A DNA stretch of 17,594 nt from Bacillota bacterium (GTDB taxonomy: Bacteria; Bacillota; UBA4882; UBA8346), in assembly GCA_003501365.1 (NCBI GenBank), contig DNPP01000045.1, positions 19,500 to 37,093 on the forward strand, read 5' to 3'. The position numbers and the translations under genes were made by a program. Of the stretch, positions 6,179-15,133 are shown piece after piece. Numbering within the stretch: the stretch's first letter is position 1; each line of letters begins with the position of its first letter. Below the pieces are notes generated by a model. It saw only the letters and a program-made list of their open reading frames with translations, was not told the origin of the DNA and made no database searches.

Positions 6179-7078
6179 GTGGCAAAAGCAGAAGAGTTTA
6201 ATTTATTGGAGTTCCAAAGAAAGTTCGGTACAGAGGAAGTTTGTGAAAAGTATTTATTTGAAAAAAGATGGCCGAAAGGCCTTAAATGTCCAAAATGTGG
6301 ACATGGTGAGTATTATTATATCAGCACTCGAAAACTTTATGAATGTAAAGAATGTACTCATCAGGCTTCTATTACGGCTGGAACTGTAATGAATAGAAGT
6401 AAACTTGATTTGACTGTATGGTTTTGGACTATTTATCTTGTTTCAAACGATAAAAGGGGCCGATCTGCATTGGCTATTTCTCAATTACTTGAACTGAATT
6501 ACAGAACAGCTCGGAGACTATTACACAAGATCCGCCACGCAATGAGTGAACGGGATGCCAGCTATCAATTGGCCGGATTAGTTGAAATGGATGATACATA
6601 TTTTGGAGCTCCACGTCCTAAAACTGATGGCCGCGGAACTACCAAAGCTAAAGTTGCTATAGCTTTATCTAAAGACGAAAATGGTAATCCTCAATATGCC
6701 AGGATGAAAGTGATAGAAGCTGTATCTACTGATGAAATTAAGAGAGTTGCAGAAGAATTCATACAAAAAGGCAGTACAATATCTACCGATGGACATAGGT
6801 CATATAATCAACTAGAAGATAACTACACTCATAAATCTCAAAACTACTATGAGTCAAACAATACGGAGTTTTTAAGATGGCTTCATGTGATAATTGGAAA
6901 TGCTAAAACTTACATACTGGGTACTTATCATGAACTTGAAGATAAATTTCTAAAAGCTTATCTTGATGAGTTCTGTTACAGATTCAATAGGCGTTTCAAT
7001 ACTAAACAGCTTTTTGGAAGGCTATTAAATGCTTGTGTATCAGGAACTTATTATAGTGTCTCTGAACCAAGTGCATAA
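6179..7078 (+). CDS. IS1595-family transposase (ISXO2-like)
   Basis: The protein has 299 residues from GTG 6179. A zinc-ribbon is formed by C37/C40 (CPKCGH) and C56/C59 (CKEC), then a helix-turn-helix-like stretch (ALAISQLLELNYRTARRLLHKI). The ISXO2-type nuclease domain shows D138 (VEMDDTYFG), D204 (STDGHRSY) and the HVIIGNAKTYILGTYHE block with N241 and E252. Length and motif order are normal and there is no disruption. GTG 6179 is chosen because the promoter overlaps the sequence upstream and a G-rich site (6166-6173) precedes it; the in-frame TTG at 6119 is itself the -35 box. The stop lies within the right end of the element, as is usual for compact IS. Confidence 0.94.
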   Translation: MAKAEEFNLLEFQRKFGTEEVCEKYLFEKRWPKGLKCPKCGHGEYYYISTRKLYECKECTHQASITAGTVMNRSKLDLTVWFWTIYLVSNDKRGRSALAISQLLELNYRTARRLLHKIRHAMSERDASYQLAGLVEMDDTYFGAPRPKTDGRGTTKAKVAIALSKDENGNPQYARMKVIEAVSTDEIKRVAEEFIQKGSTISTDGHRSYNQLEDNYTHKSQNYYESNNTEFLRWLHVIIGNAKTYILGTYHELEDKFLKAYLDEFCYRFNRRFNTKQLFGRLLNACVSGTYYSVSEPSA

Positions 7079-7085
7079 TCAAAAC
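7069..7085 (-). repeat. Right terminal inverted repeat of the IS1595-family element
   Basis: AAGTGCATAATCAAAAC, the exact inverse of 6088-6104. It overlaps the last codons of the transposase gene. Confidence 0.88.
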
Positions 7086-7207
7086 AATTGTTCTTGCATA
7101 GGGTCTGCTTAGATAAATTTATAACCAACTTAAGTTATATAAAATTGCAAACCTATTACGTATGAATATTTTCTAGAATAAGGAGTAAGAAAAGGGAGGG
7201 TTAAATA

Positions 7208-10200
7208 ATGAGAACTAAACTTCCTAGTATTGTTATATTGATGATTATGGTAGTGATGTTTTCTTTGTTTTCGCTACCAAAGGTAAATGCTGATGGAGTT
7301 ACCCCAGTGCCCGGTAATATTTATACCATTGCAGGAGGCGATAGTCTTAAACAGGGCCAAGCAATTACAATAAGTCAATGCCCCATGGCGCTTGCCATAT
7401 ATGGATCCTTTGTTTACGTTGCTGACTCGCAATATGATGTCATTCGTCGTATAGACTTGAACACAGGAAACGAAGTTGTGGTAGCAGGTAGCGGAATCCG
7501 TGGTTATTCCGGTGATAACGGTCAAGGCACTGATGCCAAACTTGGTTTATCCATTACATATGCCGGTAATATTTTGGCGATCGATGGTAGGGGTAATCTT
7601 TACATTGCTGATGGTATGAACTCTTGCATTCGTAAAGTAGATAGCAATGGTAATATAACAACTATAGCCGGTAACGGAACTTCGGGCTATTCCGGTGATA
7701 ACGGTCCGGCCATTAACGCTAAACTTGAGTTTCCTACTGGCGTAGCCTTAGACAATGTTGGTAATCTTTATATTGCTGATTATGGTAATAATGTTATCCG
7801 CAAAGTAGATGCTAATGGGATTATAACCACCGTGGCAGGGAACGGAACTCAGGGTTTCTCCGGTGATAATGGTCCTGCCATCAATGCTGAACTCAATAAC
7901 CCTACAAGTGTAGCACTGGATAGTAATAATAACCTTTATATTACCGATTGCAGTAATAATCGCATTCGAAAAGTAGATAGTAATGGTATTATGACCACTA
8001 TAGCTGGTAAAGAAACTTTTGGCTATTCCGGCGACGGTCAAACGGCTACTAGTGCTGGGCTAAATTTACCTACCGGCATAACAATTGATAGTTTTAATAA
8101 TCTCTATATTGCTGATAATAGCAATTGTCGCATTCGTAAGATTGATATTGCTGGTACTATAACTACGGTGGCAGGTATCGGAGTTGGTTATTATTCTGGG
8201 GATAATGGTCCGGCCATTAACGCTGCCATTAATTTTCCCACAGGTGTTGTGACGGATCCTAACGGTAACCTATACATCGCGGATTTTGATAATCATCGCA
8301 TCCGTAAAGTAGACGGAAATGGTAATATAACCACTATTGCAGGCACTGGGATGAGTTACTTCGGAGATAACGGTCCGGCTACCAGTACTGCATTTTATCA
8401 ACCTAGTGGTGTGATAATAGATGGAGTGGGAAATATCTATATTGCCGATTCAGGCAACTACGTTATTCGTAAGATAGATAACAATGGTATAGTAACCACC
8501 ATAGCAGGTAACGGATTTCAGGGTTATTATGGTGATAACGGTCCGGCCACTAATGCTAGGCTTAACTTTTCCAGTGGCTTAGCAATCGATAAGTTTGGTA
8601 ATCTATATATTGCTGATACTTTTAATAATGTCGTCCGAAAGGTAGATACCAATGGTAATATAACTACTGTAGCTGGTAACGGGACTGAGGGCTACTCAGG
8701 TGATAATGGATTAGCTACTAGCGTTAAGCTTGATTACCCAAGTGGTGTCGCAGTGGATAATGCCGGTAATCTATATATTGCCGATTCTAGGAATGATGTC
8801 ATCCGTAAGGTAGATATCAATGGCATTATAACTACAGTGGTAGGTAAGGGAAGAATTCCTGGTTACTCTGGCGATAATGGTCTAGCAACTAGTGCTGAAC
8901 TTGATTATCCCACTATCTTGGCTTTAGATAATGACGGTAACCTTTATATTACTGATTATTCTAATAGTGCCATTCGAAAAGTAGATACAAATGGCATTAT
9001 CACTACTGTGGCTGGCGGTAGGAATTTTTTAGGCTACTCTGGTGACGGAGGCATTGCAACGAATGCTTTTTTTAATTGTATTGGTTCCGTGGAAGTTGAT
9101 AAAGCTGGTAATATTTATATCGCTGATAGTGGAAACCATGTCATTCGTAAGGTAGACCAAAAAGGTATTATCACTACCATAGCGGGTAACGGAGCTAGTG
9201 GTTACTCAGGTGATGGAAGTGCTGCTATTACTTCTCAATTTAGTTGGCCTGAAAGCGTTGCAGTAGATAGCACTGGTAATCTCTACATAGCTGATACTTA
9301 TAATAATCGTATTCGTGAGATTGTAGCCCCTTACCCTGTCACTTATAACGGTAATGGGAATACTGGTGGGAGTATACCTAGGGATTGCAATAATTATCAA
9401 CAATTAGATACCGTTACTGTATTAAGTAATATAAATAATCTCGTAAAGACTGGGTATGTCTTTGGGGGATGGAATACAGAACCTAACGGAAGCGGTACTA
9501 GTTATGCACCAGGTACAACTTTCACTATGGGTGCATTTAATGTCTCACTATATGCCCAATGGGTCTCGCCGCCAGCCATTATTTCAATTGACCGTTTAAA
9601 TCCAATCGGATCATTAACAAATTTAACCAGTGTAACTTTTCGGGTTACTTTTAATGAAAATGTATATAACGTGGATACCAGTGATTTCATTTTAACCTCT
9701 ACTGGAACCGTCACGGGTACGATTGCCTCCGTTTCAGCCAGTAGCGGTGCAACCATCAATGTCACAGTAAACTCAATTACCGGTGACGGTACATTGCGTT
9801 TAGATCTTGATAATAATTGTTCCATAACGGATTTGTATGATAATCCTATTAACGGGGGTTTTAACAACGGGAATGTATATACTATTGATAATACTGCTCT
9901 CTCTGTAAACATCACTCGCTCAAATCCTTGTTGGCAGCTGACAAATTTGACGAGTGTTACCTATTTTGTGCAATTTAATAAGAGCGTTAGTGGGGTGGAT
10001 GTGAATGATTTTACATTAACTACCACTGGAGGAACAACCGGCACTATCTCTTCGGTCACCCAAATAGCCAGTGGTTGGTTTAATGTTACGATCAGTTCAA
10101 TCAGCGGTGAAGGTACTTTACGTCTGGATCTCAAAGACGGTGAAAAGGGAATAGTTGATAGTTCCGGTAACTCTATGACTAGTAGTTTCACCAATGGCGA

Positions 10201-13200
10201 TATATATACAATTGACAACACTCCCCCAAAAGTGATTTCTATAAGCCGTTTAAGCCCGGTTGATGCTTTAACCAATGCTACCAGTGTTACCTACCGAGTC
10301 ACATTTAATGAACATGTCAATAATGTTAATAGCGGTAATTTTACTCTTAGCCGCACCGGAAATGCCTGGGGTATAGTTAGAACAATTCATGCCAATAACG
10401 GGATGGTTTTTGATGTAACAATTGATTCGATTACTGGCGAAGGTACACTGCGGTTGGATCTTAGTGATAATGTCACCCAAATTAAGGATGATGCAGGTAA
10501 TTCTATTGATGGAGTGTTCACTAGCGGGGAAACTTATACGGTTGATACTACCCCTCCACATGTAACCTCAATAATGTACCTCGGTTCATCATCCTCAGGA
10601 ATTTGTTCATCGAGTATTATTTATCGGGTAAAATTTAGTGAAAATGTCAATAACGTAGATATAAATGATTTTGTACTCACTCCCACTGGGACTGTAACTG
10701 GAAACATTGCCTCGGTCTCCTCCGGTAGTGGCAATATTATTGATGTCACAGTAAGTCCAATAAGTGGAGATGGTACCTTACGTTTGGATCTTAAAAACAG
10801 CGGTACTGGAATAACCGATAACATAGGAAATGCTATTAATGATGGTTACACAAGTGGATTTACATATACGGTTGACAATACCAAGCCTTCTGTAGTTTCA
10901 ATAAAAAGAAACCTCCCAAATACACAAGAGACAAATTTCAGCAATGTAACATATTTGGTGACATTTAGTGAGACAGTTACTGGCGTTGATATAAATGACT
11001 TTATTTTAAATGTTAATGGTGCGGGAAATTGCAAAATTAATTATGTATCGATGTCTGGTAATGGAGAAATTGCTTATGTCAGTGTGACAACAGCTGGTGA
11101 TAATACTACCGTGCGCTTGGATCTTAAAGATAGTGATACAGGAATAACAGATTATGCGGGTAATCCGATTGATGGCGGTTACGTAAGTGGCGAGAATTAT
11201 GTTATTGATAATGTTGCACCAACAGTAATTTCAATAAATCGGTTATCTCCCAGCCAACCAGTGACTAATTGGACCAGTGTCCGCTACCGTGTAACGTTTA
11301 GTGAGAGTGTCAGTGGAGTGGATATCGGGGACTTCTTTTTGACTTCGACAGGTACTGCCACAGGCATTATCTCGTCACTTACTGCTATCGATGATAACAT
11401 ATATGATGTAACAATAAGTTCTATTAAGGGCAGTGGTACTTTACATTTGGCCCTTAGAAGTTATTCCAATATTAAAGACATTAAAGGTAACGTTACAAAT
11501 CAAGGTTTTAACAGTGGTGAAACCTACACTTTTGAAACCACTGCACCAAAAGTTATATCGATTACACGATTGAATCCGCTTGGACCAAAAACTAACTCAA
11601 CCACTATTACCTACCGGATTAATTTTAATGAGAATGTTAACGGTATAGATTTAAGTGATTTTAGTCTAATTAAGACTGGAACCGCCACTGGTAGCATTGC
11701 TTCAGTTTCTGCAAGTAGTGGAACCACTATTGATCTTATTGTGAATGCAGTAGACGGTAACGGCACCTTGCGTTTAGATCTTAAGAGTACCGGATCGGGA
11801 ATTAAAGATGATGCCGGTAATATAATCGTAGCCGGCTTTACAAATGGAGAAACTTATTCGATAGAGAACATTGTAGCGATACCGACCTTCAGCCCGGATG
11901 GAGGGACTTCCAGTTCGATACAGGCAGTGACAATTAGTTGTGCGACAGAAGGAGCAACGATTCGTTATACTACCAATGGTAGTGAACCTACAACCAGTTC
12001 TCCTATAATAAACTCAGGCTCAACAGTCCAGATAGATAAAACAATGACATTAAAAGCCAAAGCCTGGAAGAATTCCTGGGTAACCAGCGCAACCAAAAGC
12101 TCAATCTATACTATTAATATTGTGGCGACTCCAACGTTTAATGTAGCGGGGGGAACATATACAACTGCTCAGAAAGTAAGTATAAGTTGTGCCACAGCAG
12201 GCGCAACCATCCATTATACAACCAATGGCGATGAACCGAGCGAGAGTTCACCCACGATTACTTCCGGTTCTTTTATTACGATTGCCAATACGACTATTTT
12301 AAAAGCGAAGGCATTTAAAACGAATTGGGGTACCAGTGATCTTAAGAGTGTAACTTATACTATTGCAGTTACTACACCGACGTTTAGTTTGGCAGCAGGA
12401 ACTTATACCACTGCTCAAAAAGTAACTATAAGTTGTGCTACGTTAGGAGCAAGTATTTATTATACGACCGATGGCAGTACTCCGACAGTGTCAAGTCAGC
12501 CCTATAGCGCATCATTGGATTTAAATTTAAATACCGTTACGAATTTGCAAGCAATTGCGGTTAAAGATGGATTACGGAATAGTGATATCAAGAGTGTAAC
12601 TTATACCATTACCGGAACAGTAGCGATACCAACCTTCAGCCCGGATGGAGGGACTTCCAGTTCGATACAGGCAGTGACAATTAGTTGTGCAACAGAAGGA
12701 GGAACGATTCGTTATACGACCAATGGTAGTGAACCTACAACCAGTTCCCCAGTAATAAACTCAGGATCAACAGTCCAGATAGATAAAACAATGACATTAA
12801 AAGCCAAAGCCTGGAAGAATTCCTGGGTAACCAGTGCAACCAAAAGCTCAATCTATACTATTAATATTGTGGCGACTCCGACGTTTAATGTAGCGGGAGG
12901 AACATATACAACTGCTAAGAAAGTAAGTATAAATTGTGCTACAGCAGGAGCAACCATCCGTTATACAAAAGATGGCAACGAACCAAGTGAGAGTTCACCA
13001 ACGATTACTTTCGGTTCTTTCATTACGATTGCCAATACTACTATTTTAAAAGCGAAAGCATTTAAGGCGGGATGGGGTAATAGTGATCCGATGGTTGCAA
13101 CCTATATTATTGCAGTTGCCACACCCACCTTCAATCTGGCAGCGGGTACTTATACCAGTACTCAAAAAGTATCCATAAGTTGTGCAACCTTAGGAACAAG

Positions 13201-14113
13201 TATTTATTACACTACTGATGGCAGTACTCCAACAACAGCGAGTCAGTCCTACAATGCAAGTACTCCAGTGGTTCTAGATTTAAATACAATTACTACTTTA
13301 AAAGCAATCGCTGTAAAAGACGGGTTACAGGATAGTGACATCAAGAATATAACTTATACCATTACCGGAACAGTAGCAACCCCCACCTTCAGTCCGGAAG
13401 GAGGGACTTTTAGTTCCGTACAAACGGTAACAATCAATTGCGCGACAGAAGGAGCAATCATCCGTTATACTACGAATGGCAGCGAACCAACGACCAGTTC
13501 TCCTGTAATAAACTCAGGCTCAACAGTCCTGGTAAACAAAACAATGACTTTAAAAGCCAAAGCGTGGAAGAATTTATGGGTAACCAGTGCAACAAAGAGT
13601 GCGGCCTATACCATCAATATTGTGGCAACGCCAAAATTTAATTTGGCAGGGGGAACTTATATAACTGCTACGAAAGTAATCGTAAGTTGTGCCACAGCAG
13701 GCGCAACCATCCATTATACAACTAATGGCGATGAACCGAGTGATAGTTCACCAACGATTATTTCCGGTTCTTTCATTACGATTGCCAATACTACTATTTT
13801 AAAAGCGAAAGCATTTAAGGCGGGATGGGGTAATAGTGATTCAACAAGCGCAGAATATGTAATTGGTATTGTACAAACTCCATTTTTCTATCCATCATCA
13901 ATGACATTTAGGGGTTTTCAAGAAGTAACTATTGGATGTGGTAATCCTGAGGCAAAAATTTATTATACTACTGATGGTAGCACTCCTACAGAGAATTCTA
14001 TTCTATATACAGGTATAATTTCGGTTGATAAAACGACTACTATAAAAGCTAGAGCTTTTTTTAAAGATATGGCTCCAAGTATTATGGCCTCAGCAACTTT
14101 TACCCTACTATAG
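7208..14113 (+). CDS. Giant secreted multidomain repeat protein (NHL, InlB-type, Ig-like and chitobiase-C-like modules)
   Basis: The 2301-residue protein starts at ATG 7208, 7 bases after AGGGAGGG. Residues 1-28 are a signal peptide (MRTKLP, a hydrophobic core, then VNA before the likely cleavage at D29). The modules are: 12 NHL-type repeats (about 38-707), one InlB/Listeria-Bacteroides-type repeat (about 708-785, ending LYAQW), 7 Ig-like repeats of about 109 residues (about 789-1555), then 9 chitobiase/hexosaminidase C-terminal-like modules of about 83 residues (about 1556-2301). It ends in FTLL with no LPxTG, SLH, LysM or membrane anchor. No enzymatic domain is seen. The make-up suggests a secreted or loosely held adhesin or glycan-binding protein; that role is inference. 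The gene stands alone between mobile elements. A weak promoter candidate (TTGCAA 7145-7150, TATTTT 7167-7172) precedes it. Confidence 0.9.
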   Translation: MRTKLPSIVILMIMVVMFSLFSLPKVNADGVTPVPGNIYTIAGGDSLKQGQAITISQCPMALAIYGSFVYVADSQYDVIRRIDLNTGNEVVVAGSGIRGYSGDNGQGTDAKLGLSITYAGNILAIDGRGNLYIADGMNSCIRKVDSNGNITTIAGNGTSGYSGDNGPAINAKLEFPTGVALDNVGNLYIADYGNNVIRKVDANGIITTVAGNGTQGFSGDNGPAINAELNNPTSVALDSNNNLYITDCSNNRIRKVDSNGIMTTIAGKETFGYSGDGQTATSAGLNLPTGITIDSFNNLYIADNSNCRIRKIDIAGTITTVAGIGVGYYSGDNGPAINAAINFPTGVVTDPNGNLYIADFDNHRIRKVDGNGNITTIAGTGMSYFGDNGPATSTAFYQPSGVIIDGVGNIYIADSGNYVIRKIDNNGIVTTIAGNGFQGYYGDNGPATNARLNFSSGLAIDKFGNLYIADTFNNVVRKVDTNGNITTVAGNGTEGYSGDNGLATSVKLDYPSGVAVDNAGNLYIADSRNDVIRKVDINGIITTVVGKGRIPGYSGDNGLATSAELDYPTILALDNDGNLYITDYSNSAIRKVDTNGIITTVAGGRNFLGYSGDGGIATNAFFNCIGSVEVDKAGNIYIADSGNHVIRKVDQKGIITTIAGNGASGYSGDGSAAITSQFSWPESVAVDSTGNLYIADTYNNRIREIVAPYPVTYNGNGNTGGSIPRDCNNYQQLDTVTVLSNINNLVKTGYVFGGWNTEPNGSGTSYAPGTTFTMGAFNVSLYAQWVSPPAIISIDRLNPIGSLTNLTSVTFRVTFNENVYNVDTSDFILTSTGTVTGTIASVSASSGATINVTVNSITGDGTLRLDLDNNCSITDLYDNPINGGFNNGNVYTIDNTALSVNITRSNPCWQLTNLTSVTYFVQFNKSVSGVDVNDFTLTTTGGTTGTISSVTQIASGWFNVTISSISGEGTLRLDLKDGEKGIVDSSGNSMTSSFTNGDIYTIDNTPPKVISISRLSPVDALTNATSVTYRVTFNEHVNNVNSGNFTLSRTGNAWGIVRTIHANNGMVFDVTIDSITGEGTLRLDLSDNVTQIKDDAGNSIDGVFTSGETYTVDTTPPHVTSIMYLGSSSSGICSSSIIYRVKFSENVNNVDINDFVLTPTGTVTGNIASVSSGSGNIIDVTVSPISGDGTLRLDLKNSGTGITDNIGNAINDGYTSGFTYTVDNTKPSVVSIKRNLPNTQETNFSNVTYLVTFSETVTGVDINDFILNVNGAGNCKINYVSMSGNGEIAYVSVTTAGDNTTVRLDLKDSDTGITDYAGNPIDGGYVSGENYVIDNVAPTVISINRLSPSQPVTNWTSVRYRVTFSESVSGVDIGDFFLTSTGTATGIISSLTAIDDNIYDVTISSIKGSGTLHLALRSYSNIKDIKGNVTNQGFNSGETYTFETTAPKVISITRLNPLGPKTNSTTITYRINFNENVNGIDLSDFSLIKTGTATGSIASVSASSGTTIDLIVNAVDGNGTLRLDLKSTGSGIKDDAGNIIVAGFTNGETYSIENIVAIPTFSPDGGTSSSIQAVTISCATEGATIRYTTNGSEPTTSSPIINSGSTVQIDKTMTLKAKAWKNSWVTSATKSSIYTINIVATPTFNVAGGTYTTAQKVSISCATAGATIHYTTNGDEPSESSPTITSGSFITIANTTILKAKAFKTNWGTSDLKSVTYTIAVTTPTFSLAAGTYTTAQKVTISCATLGASIYYTTDGSTPTVSSQPYSASLDLNLNTVTNLQAIAVKDGLRNSDIKSVTYTITGTVAIPTFSPDGGTSSSIQAVTISCATEGGTIRYTTNGSEPTTSSPVINSGSTVQIDKTMTLKAKAWKNSWVTSATKSSIYTINIVATPTFNVAGGTYTTAKKVSINCATAGATIRYTKDGNEPSESSPTITFGSFITIANTTILKAKAFKAGWGNSDPMVATYIIAVATPTFNLAAGTYTSTQKVSISCATLGTSIYYTTDGSTPTTASQSYNASTPVVLDLNTITTLKAIAVKDGLQDSDIKNITYTITGTVATPTFSPEGGTFSSVQTVTINCATEGAIIRYTTNGSEPTTSSPVINSGSTVLVNKTMTLKAKAWKNLWVTSATKSAAYTINIVATPKFNLAGGTYITATKVIVSCATAGATIHYTTNGDEPSDSSPTIISGSFITIANTTILKAKAFKAGWGNSDSTSAEYVIGIVQTPFFYPSSMTFRGFQEVTIGCGNPEAKIYYTTDGSTPTENSILYTGIISVDKTTTIKARAFFKDMAPSIMASATFTLL
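7319..9327 (+). repeat. Twelve tandem NHL-type repeats
   Basis: Each unit of about 56 residues has the pattern ITTVAGNG, GYSGDNGPA, a hydrophobic P-x-G-V-A-x-D strand, NLYIAD and N-x-(V/I)-R-K-(V/I)-D. I count twelve NLYIAD-like strands, starting with FVYVADSQ and ending with NLYIADTYN. NHL repeats are blades of beta-propellers. Twelve blades could form two six-bladed propellers; that split is inference. Confidence 0.9.
9573..11870 (+). repeat. Seven tandem Ig-like repeats
   Basis: Units of about 109 residues share (V/I)-I-S-I-x-R-L-x-P, a T-N-x-T-S-V-x-(Y/F)-R-V-x-F-x-E-x-V segment, V-D-x-x-D-F-x-L-T, G-x-G-T-L-R-L-D-L, and I-x-D-x-x-G-N before Y-T-(I/V)-D-N-T. They resemble bacterial Ig-like domains of large surface proteins. 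First residues fall at about 9573, 9899, 10220, 10553, 10883, 11216 and 11543. Confidence 0.85.
11873..14110 (+). repeat. Nine chitobiase-C-like modules arranged as an A-B-C unit repeated three times
   Basis: Each module of about 83 residues has ATPTF, GGTY or GGT(S/F), VTISCAT, a G-A-x-I-x-Y-T-T-(N/D)-G-(S/D)-x-P motif and a final K-A-(K/I)-A segment, as in the chitobiase/beta-hexosaminidase C-terminal family. Three variants alternate: A (SPDGGTSSS, EGATIRYTTNGSEPTTSSP), B (AGGTYTTA, DEPSESSPTI, SFITIANTTILKAKAFK) and C (LAAGTYTTAQ, GASIYYTTDGSTPT). Units begin at 11873, 12620 and 13373, so the periods are 747 and 753 bp. The last C module is divergent. Confidence 0.9.
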
Positions 14114-14505
14114 TTTCATTTTGAGGTGGTCGTGGTTATCTTTTATTTAAAACGAGATAGTTAGTAAATTTTAAATGAATTTTTAAAATCTAATCAGTAA
14201 TGTGTATTAGGAAAGATTAGGATTTCGAAGCTTTGGTTACCAAATTTATTAAATTATTAAATTTTGAATAACTTGATTTTTTAGACTTATTGCAAATACT
14301 CATGTATACGTTATGTATGATGGTAATGCTATTAGGCAAAAATGGTATGATACTGGAAAATTTGGTATAAGTGATCCAATGCTTGTTTTTTTATGTACAT
14401 AGACATACTACATGTACTAGACTGATTGCTACCGGGATGTCATTAAAGAAGATAGTTTTTAAAGAAGGTAAAGAAGTTTATGGGCTATAAACTTATTGAA
14501 ACAAC
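14114..14505. other. AT-rich gap, no gene recognised
   Basis: These 392 bases separate the giant gene from the IS66 remnant. Reading frames are short and resemble nothing I know. An AT-only inverted repeat, ATTTTAAA with TTTAAAAT (near 14168-14190), lacks a T-run, so no convincing terminator for the giant gene is seen. The composition suggests decayed or intergenic sequence. Confidence 0.5.
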
Positions 14506-14525
14506 GTAACCGTCAAGCCGACGGT
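14506..14525 (+). repeat. IS66-type terminal inverted repeat
   Basis: GTAACCGTCAAGCCGACGGT begins with the GTAA typical of IS66-family ends. It lies directly after the stop of the tnpC remnant and contains the small palindrome CCGTC-AAGCC-GACGG. It marks one end of a former IS66 element. I find no partner copy in this window. Confidence 0.7.
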
Positions 14526-15031
14526 CACACCTTCCAGGGCATGGGTTTTTCGATACACGCGCCATTTGGAGCCTCGGTGAAAACTTTTGTCAGGTATTCA
14601 AAAGGCACAAGCCCATTTTCCTTGGCGGAAACAACGAGACTGTAATAGATCGTGCTAGCTCTCGCACCGCCCAGCGTGTTGGAAAATAGCCAGTTCTTGC
14701 GCCCCATAACAGACGAGTCCTGTTTATCTTTTGGCAGTGTTTGCAGCATTTCGTCGAATTTCCGGCGCAGATGCGCCCAACAACCCACAACGGTAATCTC
14801 AGCGGGTAGCTTGTGGTAGCCGTCATAGCCGTCTGCATGGAGAAAATCTGAAAAATTCTTTAAAAATGTTTCCGGATGGATGTGCTTTCGGTCTGGCTGG
14901 TAGTCATACAGCACAATCTGGTGCTTCGCCGCGCCGCTGGTACGGTAGAGCCACATGTAGCTCTTACTCTGGGCGGGTTTGCCTTCCTTATGCAGCACCT
15001 GAAGCGTGGTTTCATCGTAAGCGTCCAATAA
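14525..15031 (-). pseudogene. IS66-family TnpC transposase remnant with internal deletion
   Basis: On the - strand, DETTLQVLHKEGKPAQSKSY, then MWLYRTSG, VLYDYQPDRK, FLHADGYDGYHKLP and VVGCWAHLRRKFDE match the catalytic core of IS66 transposases (first Asp in the DETT block, second in ADGY). After KDKQDSS it jumps straight to VMGRKNWLFSNT near base 14710. The intact family has roughly 80-90 residues there, including the N-N-x-A-E block with the catalytic Glu. The N-terminal half is also missing: sequence before about 15031 no longer matches, although the frame stays open to 15226. The end (YLTKVFTEAPN) and the adjoining terminal repeat are preserved. It must be inactive. Confidence 0.9.
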
Positions 15032-15069
15032 GACAGTGTGTTGAAACAATCCCATCTCTGAGGGATAAT

Positions 15070-15133
15070 ACTCTAAACTAAGGAAATTAGAGTTTTTCAA
15101 GTTACTCGAAAAACTCCAAAGGAGGTTTAGAGT
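15070..15133. repeat. Nested double hairpin at the junction of the two IS66 remnants
   Basis: The outer arms ACTCTAAAC (15070-15078) and GTTTAGAGT (15125-15133) enclose a perfect inner hairpin, GAGTTTTTC (15090-15098) with GAAAAACTC (15108-15116), loop AAGTTACTC. The structure covers the AGGAGG and start codon of the tnpA fragment. It may be a leader structure of an IS66 element or a trace of the inversion junction. Confidence 0.6.

Larger units (their letters stand above)
6088..7085 (+). mobile_element. IS1595-family insertion sequence, intact
   Basis: This 998-bp element is bounded by inverted repeats: GTTTTGATTATGCACTT (6088-6104) is exactly inverted at 7069-7085, and similarity continues inward as TCAGA. 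It carries a single transposase gene with its own promoter. I found no 8-bp direct repeat at the two edges (GAACGTAT versus AATTGTTC), so one flank has probably been rearranged since insertion. Confidence 0.88.

Noticed and set aside
6080..7093. Target-site duplication of the intact IS1595 element
   Set aside because: The 8 bases outside the two ends (GAACGTAT and AATTGTTC) do not match, and shifting by a few bases does not help.
7319..9327. CRISPR-like periodic DNA repeats
   Set aside because: The period is about 168 bp and follows protein repeats in one frame. There are no short identical repeats with unique spacers and no cas genes.
9206..11034. Multiple - strand open frames inside the giant gene
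   Set aside because: They are antisense shadows of the repeat regions, recur with the repeats and have no start signals.
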